NCBI GenBank assembly: GCA_017404145.1
Contig: JAFRCW010000033.1
Location: forward strand, 1 to 38,149
Direction: 5' to 3'
DNA length: 38,149 nt
DNA from: Ruminococcus sp.
Lineage (GTDB): Bacteria > Bacillota > Clostridia > Oscillospirales > Acutalibacteraceae
Part shown: positions 15,179 to 24,703 of the stretch, piece after piece
Position numbering within the stretch: the first letter of the stretch is position 1
Layout: every line of letters starts with the position of its first letter
Translations under genes and position numbers: made by a program
The notes under the pieces: generated by a model
The model's input: only the letters and a program-made list of their open reading frames with translations
Told to the model about the DNA's origin: nothing
The model's database searches: none

Positions 15179-15847
15179 ATGTCTATCGCAATCGCAATCG
15201 ACGGCCCCGCCGGCGCGGGAAAATCCACCATCGCGAAGATGGCGGCGAAGGAGTTGGGTTTCATCTATGTAGACACCGGCGCGCTCTACAGAGCGATCGG
15301 GCTTTACGCTTATCGAAAGGGCGTTTCGGGCGATGACAGAGACGCCGTAGAGGCTTTACTGAACGAGATCAAAGTGGAGCTTTCTTTCAACGATAAGGGT
15401 GTACAGATCGTCCTGCTAAACGGCGAGGACGTTTCCGGTTTGATCCGTACGCCCGAGATTTCGATGATGGCGTCCGCTGTTTCCGCGATCCCCGCGGTCA
15501 GAGCATTCCTGCTGGATACCCAGCGCGATATGGCGCACACCAAAAATGTGATTATGGACGGCAGAGATATCGGCACCGTGGTGCTTCCCGACGCAAAGCT
15601 CAAGATTTTCCTCTTTGCTTCTCCGGAGTGCCGTGCCAAGCGGCGTTACGATCAGCTTCTTGCCGACGGGAAAGAAGTGAACTTTGAGGATGTGCTAAGA
15701 GATGTGATAGAGCGCGACTATAACGACTCCCACCGTGATATCGCTCCCCTGAAGCCTGCTGACGACGCGATCATGGTAGACACCTCCGACGAGGACAGAG
15801 ATACATCGATCGAAAGATTATTGAAAATTATGAGGGATCATATATGA
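15179..15847 (+). CDS. cmk: Cytidylate kinase
   Basis: Phosphorylates CMP and dCMP with ATP. The 222-aa length is normal. The P-loop is DGPAGAGKST (8-17), followed by the family markers FIYVDTGALYRAIG, and later GRDIGTVVLPDA and an RRYDQL lid region. The start is ATG 15179, eight to nine bases after AAAAAGGAG; the reading frame extends further upstream into the flavoprotein gene but without homology. It is joined to plsC by an ATGA overlap (15844-15847). Confidence 0.95.
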   Translation: MSIAIAIDGPAGAGKSTIAKMAAKELGFIYVDTGALYRAIGLYAYRKGVSGDDRDAVEALLNEIKVELSFNDKGVQIVLLNGEDVSGLIRTPEISMMASAVSAIPAVRAFLLDTQRDMAHTKNVIMDGRDIGTVVLPDAKLKIFLFASPECRAKRRYDQLLADGKEVNFEDVLRDVIERDYNDSHRDIAPLKPADDAIMVDTSDEDRDTSIERLLKIMRDHI

Positions 15848-16458
15848 GCAGACCGAAGAACCATGCCTTCTATAATGTGGTGAGGGCGATATTCAAACCG
15901 ATTTTTTATCTTAAGGACAGGATCAAGATCGAGGGAAGAGAGAATGTGCCCGAGGAAGGCGCATATATCTTAGCCTCCAACCATATCGAAGCTACCGACC
16001 CGATCCATATCGGTCTTGCTATTAAGCGTCAGATTATGTTTATGGCGAAAGCGGAGCTGTTCGAAAACAAATTCGCGGCTTGGTTTTTCCGCCATTTAGG
16101 CGCTTTTCCCGTTGACAGAGGCAAGGGAGACAAGACCGCGATCAATCATTTTGAAGAAGTGATCAAGGAAGGCTATCTGATGGGCATTTTCATCGAGGGA
16201 ACCCGTTCCAAGACCGGAGAGTTTCTCCCTCCGAAGAACGGCGTATCGCTGATCGCATACGACACCAAGGCGCCTGTTATCCCTATTTGCGTGACCAAGA
16301 CCAAGCGCGGCAAGGTGGTTCATTTTGACAAGCCTCTGTCGATCGAAGAACTGGGACTTCTTAACGGCAAGGCGAGGGAATTCCGCGTTGCCTCGCGTAT
16401 GATCATGGAGAAGATCAAAGCGCTCCGAGAAGAGGATTTGGCGAAATATGACAGTTAA
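15844..16458 (+). CDS. plsC: 1-acyl-sn-glycerol-3-phosphate acyltransferase
   Basis: Makes phosphatidic acid from lysophosphatidic acid in membrane phospholipid synthesis. The 204-aa protein has the acyltransferase blocks: N-H47-IEAT-D52, FPVDRGKGD, FIE-G-T-R (E118-R121) and the proline-containing VIPICV. It is membrane-associated with an N-terminal hydrophobic stretch (AIFKPIFYLKDRIKIEG) but no long signal. It is coupled to cmk by ATGA and overlaps ispH by 11 bp. Confidence 0.93.
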   Translation: MSRPKNHAFYNVVRAIFKPIFYLKDRIKIEGRENVPEEGAYILASNHIEATDPIHIGLAIKRQIMFMAKAELFENKFAAWFFRHLGAFPVDRGKGDKTAINHFEEVIKEGYLMGIFIEGTRSKTGEFLPPKNGVSLIAYDTKAPVIPICVTKTKRGKVVHFDKPLSIEELGLLNGKAREFRVASRMIMEKIKALREEDLAKYDS

Positions 16459-18577
16459 GCTGGCTAAGACCGCGGGATTTTGCTTCGGCGTCAACCGCGC
16501 CGTCAATATTGCGTATGAGGTTGCACAAAGCGGAAAACACGGCTGTACGCTCGGTCCGATCATCCATAACAAAGAGATGGTGAAGGAGCTTGCCGAAAAA
16601 GGCGTTGTCGCGGTAGACAGCGTGGAAGAAGCAAAAAGCTATTCTCCCGTGATCATCCGCTCCCACGGCGTGACCAAGGACGTTTACGAAAAGCTTAGAG
16701 AATATTCTCTGGAATACATTGACGCGACCTGTCCCTTTGTTTCCAAGATCCAGAAGATCGTATCCGAAAAAAGCGCCGAGGGTAAGCTCATCTTAGCGGC
16801 GGGGGATAAGGACCACCCCGAGGTACAGGGATTTCTCTCCTGCTCCGTTTCGGATTTCTATACGTTCAAAAATGAGTCTGAATTGGAAGAAATAATCAAT
16901 AAAATTCCAATAGAGAAATATAACGGCGCTTGTGTCGTCGCTCAGACAACATTTGACAAAGAAATTTGGAAAAAATGTTTAAAAATTTTAAAAAAAGTAT
17001 ATACAAATACGGAAATTTTTGATACAATATGTAATGCTACGTCAAAGCGGCAGGCGGAAGCTCTCATTCTGTCAAAGGATTCCGACTGTATGATCATCAT
17101 AGGAGACCGCAAAAGCTCCAACACAAATAAGCTCTACAATATCTGTAGGCGAAACTGCGGTCACACCGTCCTGATTGAAACAGCGGATGATCTTGATATG
17201 GATGAGATCAAAGGCTTCTCCCGCATTGGCGTTACAGCGGGCGCTTCAACGCCCGACAGGATAATAAAGGAGGTACTGGATACAATGAATGAAAATATCA
17301 CATCCAGCGCAAATGAAAATGAAAACTTCGAGGCTATGTTGGAGGAGTCTTTGAAGAGCTTAAATACTAATGAAAGGGTCATGGGTACTGTTGCGAGCAT
17401 CACGCCTAACGAGGTGTATGTCGAAGTCGACGGCAGAAAACAGACCGGATTCATCCCGCTGGATGAGTTGTCCGCTACTCCTATTTCTTCCGCTGATGAA
17501 GTGGTGAAGATTGGTGACAGAGTCGAGCTTCTGATTATGAAGACCAACGACGTGGAAGGCACGATCATGCTCTCTAAGCGCAGAGTGGATTCTCAGAAGG
17601 GCTTTGAAGAGCTTGAAAAGGCGTTTGAAGAAAAGACCGTTCTCACAGGCGTTGTGACAGAAGTCGTCAATGGCGGCGTGATCGTTGTCGCAAACGACAT
17701 CCGCGTGTTCGTTCCCGCTTCACAGGCTACTCTGGAGCGCGACGCCGATCTGACTCAGCTTAAGGGTCAGGAAGTGCAGTTCAGACTGATCGAATTCTCC
17801 CAGCGCGGCAGAAGAAGAAAGATCATCGGCTCCATCAAGTCGGTGCTCAGAGACGAGTTCTCTAAGCAGAGAGCTGCTTTCTGGGAGTCTTGCGAGGTCG
17901 GTAAGGTCTATACCGGCACCGTCAGAACACTCACATCCTACGGCGCGTTCGTCGATCTGGGCGGCGTTTCGGGTATGATTCACATTTCCGAGCTTTCTTG
18001 GCTGAGAATCAAACATCCGAGTGAAGTTGTCAACGTCGGCGATACCGTTGAAGTTTATATCAAAGACATCAACCCCGAGACCAAGAAGATTTCCTTAGGC
18101 TATAAGAAGACCGAGGATAACCCGTGGCTCATCTTGGAGCAGCAGTATCCGGTCGGCACCATCGTTAAGGCGAAGGTTGTCGGTCTGACCGCGTTCGGCG
18201 CGTTTGCCAACATCATTCCCGGTATCGACGGTCTGATCCACATTTCTCAGATCTCCAACAAGAGAATCGAGAAGCCTTCCGATGAGCTGAAGGTAGGCGA
18301 CGAGATCGAGGCGAAGATCATCGCGATCGATTTTGAGAAGAAGAGAGTATCCCTCTCTATCCGCGCCCTGCTTCCCGAGCCCGAGATCGCTCCCGCCAAG
18401 GCTGAAGAGGACGAGGTCGTTGCAGTTGCAGAGCCCGACGCCGCTCCCGTGGTAGAGCTTGAGGATGAGATCCCTGCTGAAGAGCCCGTCGCAGAGGAAG
18501 CAGCAGAAGCTCCCGCAGAAGAGACTACTGTAGAAGAGACTCCTGTTGAGGAGACCGAAGCTGCCGACGCTGAATAA
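16448..18577 (+). CDS. ispH-rpsA: IspH - ribosomal protein S1 fusion
   Basis: A 709-aa bifunctional protein. Residues 1-278 are 4-hydroxy-3-methylbut-2-enyl diphosphate reductase, last step of the MEP isoprenoid pathway, with iron-sulfur ligands C12, C95 and C195, plus HNKE, RSHG, TFD and SSNTNKL motifs. Residues about 309-641 hold four S1 RNA-binding domains (near 309-382, 395-464, 485-556, 570-641), then a 70-residue Glu/Ala/Pro/Val tail. This fusion is known in Clostridia. At the junction (residue 280) lies an ATG with strong AAAGGAGGT, which could give free S1. Part of the IspH region (about 16860-17045) is markedly AT-rich. It overlaps plsC by 11 bp. Confidence 0.95.
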   Translation: MTVKLAKTAGFCFGVNRAVNIAYEVAQSGKHGCTLGPIIHNKEMVKELAEKGVVAVDSVEEAKSYSPVIIRSHGVTKDVYEKLREYSLEYIDATCPFVSKIQKIVSEKSAEGKLILAAGDKDHPEVQGFLSCSVSDFYTFKNESELEEIINKIPIEKYNGACVVAQTTFDKEIWKKCLKILKKVYTNTEIFDTICNATSKRQAEALILSKDSDCMIIIGDRKSSNTNKLYNICRRNCGHTVLIETADDLDMDEIKGFSRIGVTAGASTPDRIIKEVLDTMNENITSSANENENFEAMLEESLKSLNTNERVMGTVASITPNEVYVEVDGRKQTGFIPLDELSATPISSADEVVKIGDRVELLIMKTNDVEGTIMLSKRRVDSQKGFEELEKAFEEKTVLTGVVTEVVNGGVIVVANDIRVFVPASQATLERDADLTQLKGQEVQFRLIEFSQRGRRRKIIGSIKSVLRDEFSKQRAAFWESCEVGKVYTGTVRTLTSYGAFVDLGGVSGMIHISELSWLRIKHPSEVVNVGDTVEVYIKDINPETKKISLGYKKTEDNPWLILEQQYPVGTIVKAKVVGLTAFGAFANIIPGIDGLIHISQISNKRIEKPSDELKVGDEIEAKIIAIDFEKKRVSLSIRALLPEPEIAPAKAEEDEVVAVAEPDAAPVVELEDEIPAEEPVAEEAAEAPAEETTVEETPVEETEAADAE
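17266..17287 (+). promoter_or_regulatory. Internal ribosome binding site and start for free S1
   Basis: AAAGGAGGT (17266-17274) lies 10 bases before an in-frame ATG (17285-17287, codon 280). This is exactly at the boundary between the IspH and S1 parts. It is as good as the strongest ribosome binding sites of whole genes in this window. Initiation here would give S1 of about 430 aa. Confidence 0.65.
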
Positions 18578-18589
18578 TCAACATATTTT

Positions 18590-18617
18590 GCGGGCATCCT
18601 TATGGGTGCCCGCTTTG
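18590..18617 (+). terminator. Intrinsic terminator after ispH-rpsA
   Basis: GCGGGCA-T-CC / GG-G-TGCCCGC stem (18590-18613) followed by TTTGTTAT. Confidence 0.85.
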
Positions 18618-18620
18618 TTA

Positions 18621-18648
18621 TAATGAAGAATGAATAATGAAAAATGAA
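18621..18648. repeat. Tandem heptamer array, TAATGAA-type (4 units)
   Basis: TAATGAA, GAATGAA, TAATGAA, AAATGAA in exact 7-bp register between two hairpins. The unit matches the reverse complement of the array at 6997-7031. Confidence 0.75.
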
Positions 18649-18652
18649 AAGT

Positions 18653-18684
18653 TTCGGGCGGGCGCTGCCCGCACCCGAATTTTT
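18653..18684 (+). terminator. GC-rich hairpin with T-tract
   Basis: TTCGGG-CGGGC, loop GCT, GCCCG-(CA bulge)-CCCGAA, then TTTTTA. It has terminator form but stands 20 bp before the DUF436 start codon and after another terminator, so it may be a dispersed repeat or a leader hairpin. Confidence 0.55.
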
Positions 18685-18703
18685 ATGATTCCCAGGTGAT
18701 TTT

Positions 18704-19255
18704 ATGTACGAACAAATTCAGAAAGACGCGTATAACGTTTTCTCACAATTGATTGAAGAAGCAAAGCTCAAAGAGGGGTCTGTTGTCGTATTAGGCTGTT
18801 CCACCAGCGAGATCATCGGCGACCGTATCGGTACCCATTCCAGCGAGGACGTCGCCAAGGCGCTGTACGATAGCTTTTATCCGCTTCTTCAGGAGCGAGG
18901 CATTTATCTCGCCGCGCAGTGCTGTGAGCATCTTAACCGCGCTTTGGTGATCGAGAGAGAACTGGCAGAGAAGCTGAATCTCGAGATCGTCAACGCCGTT
19001 CCGCAGCCGAAAGCGGGCGGTTCATCCGCTACCACTGCCTACAAGACCTTTAAGGATCCTGTGCTGGTGGAACATATTAAAGCTGACGCCGGTGTTGATA
19101 TAGGCGGCACACTGATCGGTATGCACTTAAAAGAAACTGCTGTTCCGCTGAGACTGCCGCAAAAGAAGATCGGCGAAGCGTTTGTCGCTTCCGCAAGAAC
19201 GCGCGCGAAGTTCATCGGCGGCGCAAGAGCTGTTTATGACGAGAAGATGCTGTGA
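18704..19255 (+). CDS. DUF436/TIGR01440 family protein (YwlG-like)
   Basis: A 183-aa soluble protein of the conserved YwlG family, whose function is not known. Family blocks seen: VVLGCSTSEIIGDRIG (about 26-41), AAQCCEHLNRALVIERE, and near the C-terminus VDIGGTLIGMHLK followed by a RTRAKFIGGAR stretch. No signal peptide or membrane segment. AGGTGA lies upstream of ATG 18704. Its stop is 8 bp before the likely start of the HD-domain gene, so they probably form one mRNA. Confidence 0.88.
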   Translation: MYEQIQKDAYNVFSQLIEEAKLKEGSVVVLGCSTSEIIGDRIGTHSSEDVAKALYDSFYPLLQERGIYLAAQCCEHLNRALVIERELAEKLNLEIVNAVPQPKAGGSSATTAYKTFKDPVLVEHIKADAGVDIGGTLIGMHLKETAVPLRLPQKKIGEAFVASARTRAKFIGGARAVYDEKML

Positions 19256-19263
19256 GGTGTCAA

Positions 19264-19839
19264 ATGACTGCGAAAGAAGAATTTATCAAGATCTATACCG
19301 ATAATATCTCCCGCAAAGGCTCCGCTGAGCTTTTGGAGTGGATCCAAAAGACCGATTTTTTTACTGCTCCGGCATCTACTAAGTTCCACTGCGCGTGTGA
19401 ATCCGGTTTGGTGATGCATTCCGTTTCTGTTTATAATACCCTGATGGAAAAGCATTTTGATGAAGAGACCGATAACCCCGAGAGCTTTGCCATCTGCGCG
19501 CTGCTGCACGATTTATGCAAGGCGCAGTTCTATAAGGTTTCTACCCGCAATGTCAAGAACGAAGAGACCGGTCAGTGGGAAAAGGTGCCTTACTATATGG
19601 TGGAAGACAGCTTTCCCTACGGTCACGGAGAGAAGTCCGTGTTCTTGATCGAACGCTTTATGCGGCTCAAGATCGACGAGGCGATGGCGATTCGCTGGCA
19701 TATGGGCGGTTTTGACGATAATTCGGGCTATGCTATCAGTCAGGCGTATGACCGTTATCCGCTTGCTGTCAAGCTCCACCTTGCCGATCTGGAAAGCACT
19801 TACCTTCGTGAGAAGGGAACATCTTCCGTCAGAAGATAG
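19264..19839 (+). CDS. HD-domain phosphohydrolase-like protein
   Basis: A 191-aa protein with the HD metal-site signature: H52 in GLVMHSVSVYN, H82-D83 in ALLHDLCKA, the later HGEK and WHMGGFD histidines, and the last aspartate in HLADLES. The family acts on nucleotides or other phosphoesters; no specific substrate can be named. ATG 19264 with GAGGTG close upstream is preferred; an alternative GTG at 19252 overlaps the DUF436 stop but has no ribosome binding site. No clear terminator follows, only repeats before ligA. Confidence 0.82.
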   Translation: MTAKEEFIKIYTDNISRKGSAELLEWIQKTDFFTAPASTKFHCACESGLVMHSVSVYNTLMEKHFDEETDNPESFAICALLHDLCKAQFYKVSTRNVKNEETGQWEKVPYYMVEDSFPYGHGEKSVFLIERFMRLKIDEAMAIRWHMGGFDDNSGYAISQAYDRYPLAVKLHLADLESTYLREKGTSSVRR

Positions 19840-19845
19840 CACCGA

Positions 19846-19880
19846 TAATGAGGAATCAGGAATGAGGAGTTAGGAATTGT
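19846..19880. repeat. Tandem heptamer array, GAGGAAT-type (5 units)
   Basis: Seven-base register: TAATGAG, GAATCAG, GAATGAG, GAGTTAG, GAATTGT. It lies between the HD-domain gene and a palindromic repeat. Confidence 0.65.
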
Positions 19881-19885
19881 TCTTT

Positions 19886-19922
19886 GTCATTGCGAGGGAG
19901 CAAAGCGACTGTGGCAATCTCC
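19886..19922. repeat. Dispersed palindromic repeat of CATTGCGAGGGAGC type
   Basis: A 37-bp sequence with arms ATTGC (19889-19893) and GCAAT (19914-19918). From memory it matches a short intergenic repeat seen in many unrelated bacterial genomes. Only one copy is in this window, so repeat status rests on recall. Confidence 0.5.
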
Positions 19923-19942
19923 TTCTTCTTACTACCGTTTGA

Positions 19943-21949
<2,007 letters not shown>

Positions 21950-21974
21950 TTTATATCCTAAGGAGGAAATAACA

Positions 21975-22613
21975 ATGAGAGATGACGATTATTATCGTTC
22001 CAAAGCCGAAGAAAGAAGATACAGAAGAGAACGCAGCAGGAAGAAATATATCGTCGCGAATGTGCTGATTGCCGTCATCATTCTGGCGGTAGTTGTCGGC
22101 GCGGTGATCCTTGTGGTTTCCCTTGTTAATAACAACAAGCCCACCGCAGATCCTACCACGGCAGCAGTCGTTGCGACAGAACAGACACAGCAAGCGACAC
22201 AAGTGCCTGTGACCGCCGCACCCGTTCCGACAAAGTCGCCGGCTTCTCAGCCTGCGCAAAATGACGATAATGACAATGATGATCAGCAGCAACAGCAGAC
22301 AGAGGCGCCAAAACAGGACGTTACAACTACGACTTCGTCCGGTACTGCCACCTCAGAAGGCTCGATCCTTCATTACTACGCTACCGGAAAGACGACAGAA
22401 GGGTATAACTGGGATTATTCCGGAGGCGGCGGAGTCGTCAGCATCAACTGTATTTATGATTTCTCAAAGGAGCAGTATGACTTTACGATTCAGGGCGCTT
22501 ATCCCGGTACCGCAAGCTTTACGCTGATATATTGGGTCGGCGACAATCAGACGGTAGAGGTTCCGATGACCGTATCCGTCGGGAATGATTTGAGCGTTAC
22601 CCAGATCGGATAA
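21975..22613 (+). CDS. Hypothetical membrane-anchored extracellular protein
   Basis: A 212-aa protein I do not recognise. A highly charged Arg/Lys/Glu N-terminus (1-25) is followed by one membrane helix (about 27-50), so the N-terminus should be inside. A Thr/Pro/Gln/Ala linker (about 55-120) has a run of Asp/Asn and five Gln. The C-terminal part (about 125-212) looks like a small beta-rich domain with Trp, Tyr and Gly. An excellent AAGGAGG lies upstream, 25 bp after ligA, and a strong terminator follows. The role at the cell surface is inferred only from topology. Confidence 0.75.
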   Translation: MRDDDYYRSKAEERRYRRERSRKKYIVANVLIAVIILAVVVGAVILVVSLVNNNKPTADPTTAAVVATEQTQQATQVPVTAAPVPTKSPASQPAQNDDNDNDDQQQQQTEAPKQDVTTTTSSGTATSEGSILHYYATGKTTEGYNWDYSGGGGVVSINCIYDFSKEQYDFTIQGAYPGTASFTLIYWVGDNQTVEVPMTVSVGNDLSVTQIG

Positions 22614-22634
22614 TTTCCTATTTCAAATTAACAA

Positions 22635-22674
22635 AAAACGCTTCTGACAGCGAATGAGCTGTTTGAAGCGTTTT
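22635..22674 (+). terminator. Intrinsic terminator before spoIIIA operon
   Basis: AAAACGCTTC (22635-22644) pairs with GAAGCGTTTT (22665-22674), with an inner ACAGC/GCTGT stem, followed by CTTTTG. Confidence 0.9.
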
Positions 22675-22701
22675 CTTTTGTTCTAATCTTGTCCGAGCGT
22701 T

Positions 22702-22709
22702 CATACATC
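22702..22709 (+). promoter_or_regulatory. Possible sigma-E -10 element for spoIIIA
   Basis: CATACATC fits the sigma-E -10 consensus CATACA-T. The upstream -35 region is a poor match, and the start point would fall near the ribosome binding site, so this is tentative. Sigma-E control of spoIIIA is established in Bacillus. Confidence 0.3.
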
Positions 22710-22729
22710 TTAGTAAGGAGGCTTGTGCC

Positions 22730-23638
22730 ATGGAATGTGAAAACAAAGGATGGACAGCGGCGATTTCTCAACTGCCGAGAAGATTATCCGCAGCTCTTGA
22801 GAAGCATACGCAGACGCTGTCACAAACCTGCTATGAAATTATCCTCAGAGTAAACCGTCCCTTGACGCTTGAGACCTCCCTCGGCAGATATTATCTGTCG
22901 GATAACGGTTGTTTGGTCAGCGATTCGTTATCTCAGAAAACGCTGATCATTACGCGGGATGATATCCAAAGTACCTATCTGAAGCTGTGTTCCTATTCGG
23001 TATACAGCTTTCAGCGGGAAATCAATAACGGCTACATTACGATCGGCGAAGGCTGCCGCGCCGGAATCTGCGGTACCGCTGTGATGACAGATGGGAAAAT
23101 CACCTCTGTCAAACACATTTCCTCTATCAACATCCGTATTGCCCGCGAGCGTGTCGGCTGTTCGGATGAATTGCTGAAGAGAGTCGATCCGCTCAAAGGC
23201 GTGCTGATCTGCGGCGCTCCCTCAAGCGGAAAAACCACGATCCTCAGAGATATGGCGCGCGCGTTATCTTTTCATAATAAGGTATCGCTGATCGACGAGA
23301 GGAGCGAGCTGTCGGCGTCGGTTGACGGCTGTTTTCAGAATGATATCGGTCTGTGCGACGTTTATGTCGGATATCCGAAGGATCAAGCAATCCTGCAGGC
23401 AATCCGCGGGATGTCTCCCGACATCATCGCCTGTGACGAGCTTGGCGGCGAGAAAGAGTCAGAGGCGATCCGATACGCGCTTTTCAGCGGCGCGGCGTTT
23501 ATCGCAACCGTTCACGGAGTATCCGCAGAAAGAAAGATCGTTAAAGGCTTGCTGGATACCGGCGCGTTTTCTTATCTTGTGACTCTGTCACAGCGCCGAA
23601 ATCCCGGACAGATCGAGGAGATACAATGTTTAAGCTGA
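22730..23638 (+). CDS. spoIIIAA: Stage III sporulation protein AA
   Basis: Secretion-type ATPase of the SpoIIIA-SpoIIQ channel, made in the mother cell to support the forespore. The 302-aa protein has Walker A G162-APSSGKTT (K168) and Walker B DIIACDE (231-237), like type II/IV secretion ATPases. An AAGGAGG at 22715-22721 precedes the ATG. First gene of the eight-gene spoIIIA operon; it overlaps spoIIIAB by 13 bp. Confidence 0.95.
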   Translation: MECENKGWTAAISQLPRRLSAALEKHTQTLSQTCYEIILRVNRPLTLETSLGRYYLSDNGCLVSDSLSQKTLIITRDDIQSTYLKLCSYSVYSFQREINNGYITIGEGCRAGICGTAVMTDGKITSVKHISSINIRIARERVGCSDELLKRVDPLKGVLICGAPSSGKTTILRDMARALSFHNKVSLIDERSELSASVDGCFQNDIGLCDVYVGYPKDQAILQAIRGMSPDIIACDELGGEKESEAIRYALFSGAAFIATVHGVSAERKIVKGLLDTGAFSYLVTLSQRRNPGQIEEIQCLS

Positions 23639-24081
23639 TATTATCTGTGATGATAACGCTCAGCGCTTTGTTTATCGGTCAGAGTATGTCGTCAAGGCTG
23701 TACCGCCGCAGAGAGACGATTTCGCTTTTTATCAGGAATCTCCATACCGCCAAAGTCAGGCTGAATTATGATAATGCGACGATATATGAGCTGTTTGACG
23801 ATTTTACTTTTGAAAGGGATAAGCCGTTTCTCCCTCAGTGGAATACATTGATTTCCGGATATAAAGCTGTATTGAGAAAGAAAGATATCGATCTTCTGTC
23901 GGAGTTTGCAAACAGCTTAGGAAGCTCAGACCGTGAATCCCAGATCAAGCATATGGATTTATACATAACGCTGTTGGAGCATCAGCTTCAGGATGCGCAG
24001 AATGATATCATCAAAAAAGCAAAGCTGTACCGGGTTCTCGGATTCTCGGCGGGAGTCACGCTGTCATTAATGCTTATATAA
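23626..24081 (+). CDS. spoIIIAB: Stage III sporulation protein AB
   Basis: A 151-aa membrane protein with an N-terminal membrane helix, a cytoplasmic helical region and a C-terminal helix, the GspF-like pattern proposed for SpoIIIAB. It carries a KDIDLLSEFANSLGSSDRE stretch typical of the family. It overlaps spoIIIAA and is 15 bp before spoIIIAC. Confidence 0.9.
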   Translation: MFKLILSVMITLSALFIGQSMSSRLYRRRETISLFIRNLHTAKVRLNYDNATIYELFDDFTFERDKPFLPQWNTLISGYKAVLRKKDIDLLSEFANSLGSSDRESQIKHMDLYITLLEHQLQDAQNDIIKKAKLYRVLGFSAGVTLSLMLI

Positions 24082-24096
24082 AAGGATGGAAAAACG

Positions 24097-24291
24097 ATGG
24101 ACGTTGATATGATTTTTAAGATGGCGGCGATCGGGATCATTGTCGCGATCCTCAACCAATTGCTGATCAGAAGCGGCAGAGAAGAGCAGGCGCTTTTGAC
24201 AACGATAGCAGGTTTGGTGGTGGCGCTGATGATGATTATTACCCAGATCAGTGATTTGTTCTCCACCATCAAAACCACCTTCGGACTGTAA
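24097..24291 (+). CDS. spoIIIAC: Stage III sporulation protein AC
   Basis: A 64-aa protein with two membrane helices, the usual SpoIIIAC size and form (VDMIFKMAAIGII, then VVALMMIITQISDLF). It is followed after 1 bp by spoIIIAD, a paralogue-like double-helix partner. AAAGG is upstream at 24082-24086. Confidence 0.92.
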   Translation: MDVDMIFKMAAIGIIVAILNQLLIRSGREEQALLTTIAGLVVALMMIITQISDLFSTIKTTFGL

Positions 24292-24292
24292 A

Positions 24293-24688
24293 ATGAATAT
24301 CCTTTCCGTTTGTGCGGTTGCCGTGGTCAGTGCTGCGCTGATTCTGACTGTAAGAAAATACTCCGCGGAACAGGCGATAATGGTTTCTGTCGGAGCCGGC
24401 GTTGTGATATTGCTGTGTGTGATCAAAGAGGTCTTAGAGAGCGTCAGCGCCGTTTCAGATATGCTTTCTGCCGCGGGAATCAAAGCGGAGTACATCGTGA
24501 TTTTGCTGAAATCCCTCGGAATATGCTTCGTGACAGAATTTACCTGTGATACCGTCAGCGAGGCGGGAATGCCGTCGTTGAGTTCCAACGTGCTCCTTGC
24601 GGGAAAGGTGCTGGTGCTTGTGACCGCTATGCCGCTGTTTCAGGATATATTTGCTACCGTGACCTCGCTTTTATCTACATCATCATAA
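24293..24688 (+). CDS. spoIIIAD: Stage III sporulation protein AD
   Basis: A 131-aa membrane protein with several hydrophobic helices and the family's LKSLGICFVTEFTCDTVSEA block. The start is ATG 24293, one base after the spoIIIAC stop; the frame is open upstream into spoIIIAC, but the resulting N-terminus is not family-like. It is translated by coupling to spoIIIAC. Confidence 0.92.
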   Translation: MNILSVCAVAVVSAALILTVRKYSAEQAIMVSVGAGVVILLCVIKEVLESVSAVSDMLSAAGIKAEYIVILLKSLGICFVTEFTCDTVSEAGMPSLSSNVLLAGKVLVLVTAMPLFQDIFATVTSLLSTSS

Positions 24689-24703
24689 TGTCTGGATGAT
24701 CCA

